DNA of 11,261 bases, from positions 1 to 11,261 of the forward strand of contig JAKSDL010000267.1 of the NCBI GenBank assembly GCA_022360105.1, given 5' to 3'. Within the stretch, counting starts at the first letter, position 1, and every line of letters begins with the position of its first letter. Below the pieces are notes generated by a model, which had not been told where the DNA came from, made no database searches, and worked only from the letters and a program-made list of their open reading frames with translations. The DNA comes from Pseudomonadota bacterium. GTDB lineage: Bacteria; SAR324; XYD2-FULL-50-16; JAHJRI01. The position numbers and the translations under genes are program-made. Shown here piece after piece: positions 1-6,901 of the stretch.

Positions 1-220
<220 letters not shown>

Positions 221-515
221 AAACTTCGTGATCAAAATTGGTCACCATTCAATTATTCTTCTATTTTGGTGCTGTCGGATTGAGTTATCGCTATAAATCG
301 ATAAAGAATGTTCTAAAAAACAAATTATTCTGTCCGTGTAAGTCTATTGGTAACCTTCCAGGTATGCTAACAATAGCAGGAAATGGTTTAAGCGGTGCTT
401 CTTGTAGTTTTCTAAATTCTTGAAAGAATTCCTATTTGTTGCAAAAATATGCAAGATGCCTCGCGTCAATCCATTATTTCCGTTCCGATTAATTGACACC
501 CATTCAACCGAATTC
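221..515. other. AT-rich non-coding leader upstream of the sensor kinase gene
   Basis: About 295 bases between the tandem repeat and the chosen start of the kinase. A 61-codon frame at 238-423 has no ribosome binding site, no recognisable motif and ordinary AT-rich composition, so I do not call it a gene. No tRNA, CRISPR repeat or clear terminator is visible. The kinase frame is open back to a TTG at 420, with a stop at 405-407, but the stretch 420-515 encodes nothing I recognise and is more likely untranslated leader. Confidence 0.6.
420..448 (+). promoter_or_regulatory. Possible sigma-70-like promoter for the sensor kinase
   Basis: TTGAAA at 420-425 (one mismatch to TTGACA) is followed after 17 bp by AAAAAT at 443-448 (four of six matches to TATAAT). 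Transcription would start near 455 and leave a leader of about 60 nt before the ATG at 516. Such matches arise often by chance in AT-rich DNA and the -10 is poor, so this is only a candidate. Confidence 0.2.
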
Positions 516-3023
516 ATGATCATCTTACCTAGTCAATTAACAAAAGCAATAAATCCAAGGGTGATATCGCTGATTCTGGGATTGTTATGTTTTTGTTTTT
601 TGATCTCCTGCGATGAAAAGAGTTCCGGTTACAACATAACACCCAGGGCGGTCAAAGGTGTGATGGATCTTCAGAATTGGGATTTTGAAAAGAATGATCC
701 ACTAAAACTGGATGGTGAATGGGAGTTTTATTGGGAGCGATTGCTGCTTCCAGGTGACTTTCTCCAGGCTGCCTACAACGTAAAAACTGATTATATCAAA
801 GTCCCACAAATTTGGAATGGTCATCAGGTCGACGGAAAAACCCTGGATGGAGATGGTTTTGCAACGTTTCGCTTAAAAATCAAAGTAAACCCGGTAAGCG
901 ATTTTTATGCGATTAAATTTGTTGATTGTGCAACGGCTTATACTCTTTGGCTCAATGGTAAGATTGTTCTTAAAAGCGGAATAGTAGGCAAATCCCGTGA
1001 AGAGATGAAACCGCAGTATTATCCGCAGACTTCGGTGATTCGTCTTAGTCCCGGGGAAAACATATTGATCATTCAAGTATCAAACTTCCATCACAAAAAG
1101 GGAGGTCTCTGGGGGTCTGTTTTATTGGGGACTGAACAATCCATCTCCAGACTCAGAGAACGTATACTGAGTTTTGAGATTTTCTTGTTTGGTGCCTTGC
1201 TGATTATAGGAGCCTACCACCTGGGTATCTATTTCATGCGCAAAAAGGAGAAAACAGCGTTATTGTTTTCACTGGTTAGTTTCACCATAGCTTTAAGAGA
1301 AATCTGCACAGGGGAACGCATACTTATTTTGATGTTCCCGGACTTCAATTGGCAATTATTTCAGAAGATTGAATACCTGACAGTCTATATTAGCGCACCA
1401 CTTTTTTTCCTGTATCTACGAAGTCTTTTTTCCGAATTCTCCGTATTCATGGAGAAATTTGCTATCTATGTGGGTACTGCATTTGTTCTATTCACGATTG
1501 TTACTCCTGCGAGGTTGTTTTCACATACAATCCAGACTTATCAAGGGCTGATTATTTTATACGGTGTGTATATATTGATTACCCTTATACGTATCGTCAT
1601 GAAAAAAAGGGCGGCTGCATACTGGGTATTTGTGGGAATAATATTGCTGTTAAGCGCGGTGTTCCATGATATTCTGACAGCCAATGATGTGATCGATAAT
1701 GTTCAATTGTCCCCACTCGGATTTTTCTTATTCATTTTTCTGCAATCAATAATGCTGAGTCAGAAGTTAACCAAGTCTTTTTCCAACGTGGAGCAAGTGC
1801 ATGAGGATTTGGAGGAATCTTACAAGGCCAAGGATGAGTTGGTTTCAGCGTTGACGGAAAGCGAGAAGAAGTATCGGGAGTTGGTGGAGAATATTGATGA
1901 AGTACTCTTTACGCTCGATTTGAAAGGGAGAATTACATATGTGAGTCCTTCTGTTGAGAGTATCACGGGGTTCACTCCGGATAATCTGTTGAGGTTAATG
2001 GGGAGTGAGTTGATTTACCATGAAGATCAACTGGATGCTCAGCAATGTTTCAAGAAAACTATGGAGGGCTATGAACAACATCTGACTTGCCGGGTGACGA
2101 CAAAATGGGATAGTACCCGCTGGGTGCGATTTAACCTGCGGCCGCTGATGGAGGGTAGCAAGGTCAAAGGTATCCAAGGATTGGTTGCAGACATTACCGA
2201 ACATAAAAAAGCTCGTGAACTGATGGTACAGACGGAAAAAATGATGTCTGTAGGAGGACTGGCAGCAGGCATGGCACATGAGATCAACAATCCCCTGGGA
2301 GCTATGATGCAGGCCGCTCAAATCGTAAAACGGCGTTTGTTCTCTGATCAGGGAGTGAATAAAGAGAAAGCCGCGGAGTATTCAATCAATCTTGCCCAAC
2401 TTTCCAAATACCTTACCAAACAAAAGGTCTTGCATTTTTTGGATGGCATCCTGGATGCCGGTAACCGGGCTGCCAATATCATCAGTAATATGTTGCAGTT
2501 TAGCCGTAAAAGCGATGCTAAGATGAAACTGGTCAATTTGGAAGAGCTGGTTGATCAGACCATTCAATTGGCAAACAACAGCTATGACCTGGAAAAAGAG
2601 ATCGATTTTAAACGAATCCGTACAATTAAAGAATTTGATGACAGCATTCACAGGGCATATTGCTCTGAAACCGAAATCAGGCAGGTCATTTTAAATCTGC
2701 TGATCAATGCCGCCCAGGCATTGCTTACGGACAGAATTCCGAAACGGCCGGAAATAACAATTCGTATAAAGGAAGAAGGCGAATTCGCCAGGATCGAAGT
2801 GGAAGATAACGGTCCGGGAATGGATGAAGCCACCCGTGGAAGGATATTCGAACCCTTTTTCACCACCAAACCGGTGGGAAAAGGCACCGGATTAGGCCTT
2901 TCGGTTTCTTACATGATCATTACCAACAATCATTCCGGTGCTTTTGAAGTGGAGTCCGAGCTGGGAAAAGGCACCAGGTTTATCATCTGGTTGCCAAAGG
3001 AAAAGCAACTGGTTAAAGGTTAA
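516..3023 (+). CDS. 7TMR-DISM sensor histidine kinase (PAS-HisKA-HATPase_c), predicted lipoprotein
   Basis: A membrane sensor kinase that should autophosphorylate a histidine in response to an extracytoplasmic ligand and pass the phosphate to an unknown regulator. Residues are counted from the ATG at 516 (835 aa). A basic n-region and hydrophobic stretch end in a lipobox, LISC, with Cys32 and Asp33. A jelly-roll-like 7TMR-DISM extracellular domain follows (about 50-210, with LDGEWEFYW near 66-74), then seven membrane helices (about 217-414), a linker, and a PAS domain (about 450-562). HisKA has MAHEINNPL with His588. HATPase_c shows all its boxes: N (NLLINAAQAL), G1 (DNGPGMD), F (EPFFTTKP) and G2 (GKGTGLGL). 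No receiver domain is present. The DHp region is longer than usual between His588 and FSRKSD. The start is chosen because it gives a proper signal peptide; TTG at 420 and ATG at 456 would add an unconvincing N-terminus. No start has a good Shine-Dalgarno. The gene is convergent with the acetyltransferase gene, and its ligand and partner regulator are not in view. Confidence 0.9.
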   Translation: MIILPSQLTKAINPRVISLILGLLCFCFLISCDEKSSGYNITPRAVKGVMDLQNWDFEKNDPLKLDGEWEFYWERLLLPGDFLQAAYNVKTDYIKVPQIWNGHQVDGKTLDGDGFATFRLKIKVNPVSDFYAIKFVDCATAYTLWLNGKIVLKSGIVGKSREEMKPQYYPQTSVIRLSPGENILIIQVSNFHHKKGGLWGSVLLGTEQSISRLRERILSFEIFLFGALLIIGAYHLGIYFMRKKEKTALLFSLVSFTIALREICTGERILILMFPDFNWQLFQKIEYLTVYISAPLFFLYLRSLFSEFSVFMEKFAIYVGTAFVLFTIVTPARLFSHTIQTYQGLIILYGVYILITLIRIVMKKRAAAYWVFVGIILLLSAVFHDILTANDVIDNVQLSPLGFFLFIFLQSIMLSQKLTKSFSNVEQVHEDLEESYKAKDELVSALTESEKKYRELVENIDEVLFTLDLKGRITYVSPSVESITGFTPDNLLRLMGSELIYHEDQLDAQQCFKKTMEGYEQHLTCRVTTKWDSTRWVRFNLRPLMEGSKVKGIQGLVADITEHKKARELMVQTEKMMSVGGLAAGMAHEINNPLGAMMQAAQIVKRRLFSDQGVNKEKAAEYSINLAQLSKYLTKQKVLHFLDGILDAGNRAANIISNMLQFSRKSDAKMKLVNLEELVDQTIQLANNSYDLEKEIDFKRIRTIKEFDDSIHRAYCSETEIRQVILNLLINAAQALLTDRIPKRPEITIRIKEEGEFARIEVEDNGPGMDEATRGRIFEPFFTTKPVGKGTGLGLSVSYMIITNNHSGAFEVESELGKGTRFIIWLPKEKQLVKG

Positions 3024-3039
3024 TCGTTTCCGTTTAATG

Positions 3040-3053
3040 AGGCTGAACAGCCT
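3040..3053. terminator. Short hairpin in the convergent gap, possible weak bidirectional terminator
   Basis: AGGCTG at 3040-3045 and CAGCCT at 3048-3053 are perfect inverted repeats. They lie in the 39-bp gap between two convergent stop codons, where a shared terminator would be expected. There is no T tract on either side and the loop is tiny (AA, or GAAC with a 5-bp stem), so terminator function is uncertain. Confidence 0.3.
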
Positions 3054-3062
3054 GAATTTGAA

Positions 3063-4289
3063 TTACAAAACCCAGTCAACTCTCGGTATCGGCAATCTGA
3101 ATACAAAATCCAGATTCTTAATCAAACTCTCATCACCGGATAGATCATCTGTCATATACAGTGTTGATGCCGGTAATATCCCCATCCACAGCCTGGTAAA
3201 AGCACCAATTGAACATTTCAAAACAGGCAGATTTTGCTGATAGCCTTTGATGACGCTTGATTCCTCGCCCACGCTGACAATAAATTGTCCATTCACTCCT
3301 TTCCATTTCCAACGATTGTCTTCGAGGTATTTTGAAATCGGATCATGAACTTCCAAATTGAACTTGATGCCGGGAACAGGAATATGAGTTTTTGACAAAC
3401 ACTTTTCGAGATCAAGGATGCGAATCTGCCAAAAAGCGTTGGCCCGGTTCTGATTTTCGAATTCCGATTTTGAAGTCATGATCTGATGAGCAAAAGGTTT
3501 GATTAACAAATCCTGCATGTTCACATTGGGCGGTTCCAGCATGCTGATCAAATGCACCTGGTCGCCAAAGGACTTGATCAAAGCCATCAACTCTAAAAAC
3601 TGCTGTTTTTCACGGAAACAGGTCCACATAACTCGATAGGGACCGTTCTCCGTCGAGGTGCCAAATAGCATGACATGATGGGTCAAGTCCTTGGATTCGT
3701 CCAGGTAGCCAAACCCCATGGTATCGTCCTCTACCAGCAACTCCAACCTGGTGGATGAGATTGGCAGATTGAGGGCTCCATGACCCCTTTTCCTGTTAAT
3801 CATGGATTTGTGTACAATTTCATAGTCGTTTTCTTTTAACCGAATTGGAGGATTTGGTACCAGGTCCACATTAATCGAGGAGGGGCTGATAAACAACTTA
3901 TGTTCGTAAGGGCCGGTTCCGAATCCCAACTGGTTGTAAAATCCCTGCTCAAACATGCCTAATCCGCAGATTTCTGCTCCATCCCGGGCATCCAGTGCAA
4001 TTTTGGCTGCGGTTAAGTTTGCCGCCAGGTTTTGTTTGCGGGCAACCAGGCTTGTTGTTACGGCAGCGATGGCGGAAAAATCCAACTCTTCTTCCAGGTA
4101 GCGCATTTGTCCCAAAAAACTAACCACGATGGATTCCGGAGAGTCATTCAGATCGGCGACGATCGTCCTGTTTTCACTAAAGAAAAATTCGATTTTGTCT
4201 CCCAGTTCTGATTTCGCCCAGCCGATCTCTTTCCAAATTTGCTTTATCGCTTCGAAATCTCTCTCAGTATTGTATTGTCTGAATTGCAT
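3063..4289 (-). CDS. Eis-like GNAT N-acetyltransferase with C-terminal SCP2-like domain
   Basis: A 408-aa protein with the Eis/COG4552 architecture: an N-terminal GNAT fold (about 1-135), a second GNAT-like middle region (about 150-280) and a sterol-carrier-like C-terminal domain (about 285-408). It should use acetyl-CoA to acetylate an amine; the substrate cannot be read from sequence. Support comes from the N-terminal segment RQYNTERDFEAIKQIW, the cofactor-loop region VTTSLVARKQNLAANL (78-93), then GMFEQGFYNQLGFGTGPYEH (111-130), which matches the conserved 'Y..LGFG' end of Eis-type acetyltransferase domains. In the loop, Asn87 sits where R/Q-x-x-G-x-A/G motifs normally have Gly. The C-terminal region (LKCSIGAFTRLWMGILPAS, 357-375) is SCP2-like, and the chain ends Val-Leu where mycobacterial Eis ends in Phe. 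The ATG at 4287-4289 follows a good ribosome binding site. The gene lies 152 bp downstream of pbpC on the same strand and may have its own promoter. Confidence 0.8.
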   Translation of the reverse strand: MQFRQYNTERDFEAIKQIWKEIGWAKSELGDKIEFFFSENRTIVADLNDSPESIVVSFLGQMRYLEEELDFSAIAAVTTSLVARKQNLAANLTAAKIALDARDGAEICGLGMFEQGFYNQLGFGTGPYEHKLFISPSSINVDLVPNPPIRLKENDYEIVHKSMINRKRGHGALNLPISSTRLELLVEDDTMGFGYLDESKDLTHHVMLFGTSTENGPYRVMWTCFREKQQFLELMALIKSFGDQVHLISMLEPPNVNMQDLLIKPFAHQIMTSKSEFENQNRANAFWQIRILDLEKCLSKTHIPVPGIKFNLEVHDPISKYLEDNRWKWKGVNGQFIVSVGEESSVIKGYQQNLPVLKCSIGAFTRLWMGILPASTLYMTDDLSGDESLIKNLDFVFRLPIPRVDWVL

Positions 4290-4294
4290 AATAG

Positions 4295-4300
4295 TCCTTT
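4295..4300 (-). promoter_or_regulatory. Ribosome binding site of the GNAT acetyltransferase
   Basis: Read on the minus strand, AAAGGA is followed by the 5-nt spacer CTATT and then ATG at 4289. It is the clearest Shine-Dalgarno sequence seen in the window and supports the chosen start. Confidence 0.7.
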
Positions 4301-4322
4301 TTCCGAGTTCAATCCCTAATAT

Positions 4323-4337
4323 TTAACTCACAGTTAA
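4323..4337. promoter_or_regulatory. Perfect TTAACT-CAC-AGTTAA palindrome upstream of the GNAT gene
   Basis: TTAACT (4323-4328) and AGTTAA (4332-4337) are exact inverted repeats around a 3-bp centre, 34-48 bp upstream of the acetyltransferase start. The spacing would suit an operator near the -10 region. A weak promoter candidate on the minus strand (TTGCAT, 17 bp, TAAATA; three of six matches each) overlaps it. A chance palindrome or an RNA hairpin is equally possible. The rest of the 4290-4441 gap shows nothing else I recognise. Confidence 0.25.
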
Positions 4338-4441
4338 TTCGGATGCAAGCGTCAAATGAGAATTATTGTCTGAAATCCGGGGGAGATATCTAGAAGAGAA
4401 TATGCTGAGAGAAACTGAAGTATTTGCAATAAAAAAATCAT

Positions 4442-6769
4442 TTACTCTATTAGCTTTACCACCAATTGAGTTGATGAAGTTCTGCCCAGATCGTCAGTGA
4501 CCCGAATATTGTATGTGCCGGGTGTTGCTTTCCAAAGTATTGATTTGTCGGGAGCTGCTTTCCCCACGAATTGTTCATCTACAAACCAGATCAGCTGTCT
4601 GGCATCGCCGTCTACAATTGCGGAAAAGGGAATTGTTTCCGCATTTTTGTTTTTGTATCGTACGTTGTAGACGACTTCCTGTTTCGGAGAGGTAATTTTA
4701 GGAGGATTTCCGGGTGCGTCTTCAGCCGCACAAAGTTGATGAAACCTTGGGGGCACCTTCCTTGGCATTCCAGCCAGTTTAAACAGGGCTTGCATATCAC
4801 TGGGCCAGATTTCATAAGTCTCTTTTCTGCTTTCCTGGTTGAGACTCAAACAGGAGCGCAACCCTGTTTTGATGTCAATTTCTATTTCACGATGAATTTC
4901 ACATCTGTGGATAGGACTTGTCCCCGGAATGAATAATGATTTTTTCCTGTGATGACAATGCGGGCCTGGAAGTAAACCCGATATGGAACATACTTCAACT
5001 TCGGAAACATTGAGAGAGGGATCAGCGATGAACGGTTCTGCCCGGGTACCTGATTCCAAAAGCACACCGTCGATTAACTCGAAAAGCAAGGGGCCGGCCA
5101 GGGAACGACCGACAAAGGCAGGATTGGATTTGCCTGAAAAGTTTCCCAGCCAGACCGAAATGACAAAATCTCCAAACACACCGGTTGCCCATGCGTCTCT
5201 GAATCCCCAGGAAGTTCCGGTTTTCCAGGCAATGTTTTTTCGTCTTAACAACCATTTGGAGCTGAAAGCATGGACCGGAAAAGGATTTTGTGAAAGCATA
5301 TCCAGCACAAGAAAGCTGGCCTCAGGAGAGAGGATTCTTTTTTGATGGGCAGATTTTTGGTTTTTAAGAACCGACAATGGTTGAAAGATACCTCCATTAC
5401 CCAGGGCCGCATACAGGGTGACCAACTCAAACATGCTCACCTCCGCGCTTCCCAGCGTAATCGACAGCCCGTAAAATTTAGGGTCATCATTCAAAGGGAT
5501 TTCCAACCCTTTCAAAAATTCGTATAAGGTTGGGTTTTTTAGTTTGGAGGATAATGTCAGTGCCGGGATGTTTCGGCTTTTATATAAAGCTTCCGTTGCC
5601 GGAATAGGACCCGCAAAGTTCTTGTCAAAATTTTTTGGTTTATAGGTTCCAAAAGCGTAGGGAGCATCCTTGAGCACGGTTGCTGGTTGAAATATCCCCT
5701 GGTCGAGGCCCAACCCATATACAAACGGCTTCAGGGAAGAGCCAGGAGAACGTCTGGCTAGCGGACCGTTGACCTGACCAAAAATTTCATCAGCAAAAAA
5801 ATCTGCAGATCCCAGGTGGGCCAATACTTCCATTGTTTTGTAATTGAGCAGCACTGCCGTGGCATTGTGCACGCCCAGGCTTTTCTGCCTTTGAACATAA
5901 TTGGAAGCAATGCGTTCAAAAAGTTGCTGATAGTGAAGATCCAGAGTTGTTTCAATCTTACCCGGTTTTTTTGAGTGCTGCAGAACCTGGGTGACCAGAT
6001 GTGGTGCGTGAAAAGGCAATTCCCAGGGTCGGCGGAATGTCATCTCCAAACTAAAATCGACCGATTTGTCAATGTTTTGCGGATGTTTTTGGATCCACTT
6101 TTCCAGCAGAAATTGTCGATAGGTTTTTAATTTGTTGCCAATAGCAGGGGCTTGATGAAGGTTTTTAGTCCTGTTTGTGGGGCTTTGCGGGATAACAGCC
6201 AGAGTCAGCGCTTCCAGTAAGCTCAGCTGCGAAGCTGATTTGTTAAAGTATATCACGGCTGCAGCTCCGGCTCCTTCGATATTGAAACCATAAGGAACCA
6301 GGTTGAGATAAGCCTCTAAAATGTCATCTTTGGAATAGAAAAACTCAAGTTGCAGGGCCCTGAGAATCTGGTGCATCTTACCAAGGGGGTTTCTGGAATG
6401 GATGCGGTAGATCATTCGTGCAAGCTGCATGGTAATGGTTGATGCGCCACGAGTGTGGCTTTTCGCAAAAAACGAATAGTAGACCGCTTTGGTCAAGGCA
6501 ACTGGATTAACACCGGGATGCCAGTAAAAATACTCATCTTCATAAAGTAAAGTGGACTTTATCAGCAATGGAGAAATTTGATCCAACGTAGTTTTGATTC
6601 GATAAGTATCGTCCTTGGCTAGCGTCAGGCGAAGCAATGTTCCATTGGTGTCGTAAACATCCGTGGAGAAAACCCTGTCCTCAAGAATGGGAGAACAGGG
6701 AATCCAATTAAAGATGAATTGACCTGCCAATAATAGCAGAAGAACAAAAGGTACTGCTTTGTTACTCAT
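4442..6769 (-). CDS. pbpC: Penicillin-binding protein 1C (bifunctional glycosyltransferase/transpeptidase)
   Basis: A 775-aa class A penicillin-binding protein acting on the periplasmic face of the inner membrane, where it polymerises lipid II and cross-links glycan strands. An N-terminal signal anchor spans about 6-22. The GT51 domain (about 55-230) shows EDEYFYWHPG with catalytic Glu77, GASTITMQLAR (108-118) and YSKDDILEAYLNLVPYG (145-161). The transpeptidase domain (about 300-570) has SSLK with Ser344 as nucleophile, SRN (398-400) and KTGTS (516-520). A Cys-containing segment (594-640) follows, then a BiPBP_C-type beta domain (about 688-775). Length and domain order fit PBP1C. Gln134 occupies the place of the motif-3 Glu (RKxxE) of other class A PBPs; from memory this is shared across PBP1C proteins. 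The ATG lacks a Shine-Dalgarno; an 11-bp palindrome (6772-6782) sits just upstream. The gene follows the alpha-2-macroglobulin gene on the same strand, the usual pairing. Confidence 0.95.
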   Translation of the reverse strand: MSNKAVPFVLLLLLAGQFIFNWIPCSPILEDRVFSTDVYDTNGTLLRLTLAKDDTYRIKTTLDQISPLLIKSTLLYEDEYFYWHPGVNPVALTKAVYYSFFAKSHTRGASTITMQLARMIYRIHSRNPLGKMHQILRALQLEFFYSKDDILEAYLNLVPYGFNIEGAGAAAVIYFNKSASQLSLLEALTLAVIPQSPTNRTKNLHQAPAIGNKLKTYRQFLLEKWIQKHPQNIDKSVDFSLEMTFRRPWELPFHAPHLVTQVLQHSKKPGKIETTLDLHYQQLFERIASNYVQRQKSLGVHNATAVLLNYKTMEVLAHLGSADFFADEIFGQVNGPLARRSPGSSLKPFVYGLGLDQGIFQPATVLKDAPYAFGTYKPKNFDKNFAGPIPATEALYKSRNIPALTLSSKLKNPTLYEFLKGLEIPLNDDPKFYGLSITLGSAEVSMFELVTLYAALGNGGIFQPLSVLKNQKSAHQKRILSPEASFLVLDMLSQNPFPVHAFSSKWLLRRKNIAWKTGTSWGFRDAWATGVFGDFVISVWLGNFSGKSNPAFVGRSLAGPLLFELIDGVLLESGTRAEPFIADPSLNVSEVEVCSISGLLPGPHCHHRKKSLFIPGTSPIHRCEIHREIEIDIKTGLRSCLSLNQESRKETYEIWPSDMQALFKLAGMPRKVPPRFHQLCAAEDAPGNPPKITSPKQEVVYNVRYKNKNAETIPFSAIVDGDARQLIWFVDEQFVGKAAPDKSILWKATPGTYNIRVTDDLGRTSSTQLVVKLIE

Positions 6770-6797
6770 TTATTGAATCAATATAAAACTTGGTGTT

Positions 6798-6892
6798 GTT
6801 ATCAGTTATCGGCAATCGGTTATCAGTCTGTTGTGAAAGCTTTGCTTTCAGCGATATAAAAAACCGATAACCGGAGTCCGATAACTGATAAC
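6798..6892. repeat. Inverted pair of heptad (GTTATCR) tandem arrays with nested hairpin
   Basis: The left arm reads in 7-bp steps from 6798: GTTATCA, GTTATCG, GCAATCG, GTTATCA. The right arm is its inverse from 6865: CGATAAC, CGGAGTC, CGATAAC, TGATAAC. The pairing is 15 perfect base pairs (6798-6812 with 6878-6892), a 4x4 internal loop, then 8 perfect base pairs (6817-6824 with 6866-6873). Inside the loop TGAAAGC (6834-6840) pairs with GCTTTCA (6844-6850). On the minus strand a T6 run follows the first-transcribed arm. The element fills most of the 132-bp gap between the macroglobulin and pbpC, so it should lie in any shared transcript. It could be a mobile or expanding intergenic repeat, or a structure affecting pbpC expression. 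Confidence 0.85.
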
Positions 6893-6901
6893 CGTATCTA
6901 C

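Noticed and set aside
238..423. A 61-codon plus-strand reading frame upstream of the kinase
   Set aside because: It has no ribosome binding site, no recognisable domain and no signal peptide, and it lies in AT-rich leader DNA next to a repeat. Frames of this length are common by chance.
493..520. Perfect TTGACA at 493-498 with CATGAT 16 bp downstream, resembling a promoter
   Set aside because: The -10 would overlap the ATG at 516 and transcription would begin inside the signal peptide codons, removing the best start. Probably chance.
2938..3240. Plus-strand frame overlapping the kinase end and the acetyltransferase
   Set aside because: It overlaps two well-supported genes in other frames and its translation shows no domain.
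4380..4441. Terminator after pbpC
   Set aside because: The minus strand has a T run just after the stop codon, but I find no stable hairpin before it.
5022..5345. Overlapping plus- and minus-strand frames of 77-120 codons inside pbpC
   Set aside because: They lie wholly within the conserved transpeptidase coding region and have no recognisable product.
6695..6703. Possible lipobox Cys (Cys25) in the PBP1C N-terminus
   Set aside because: The residues before the Cys are Trp-Ile-Pro; Pro at -1 does not fit a lipobox. A signal anchor is the normal state for this family.
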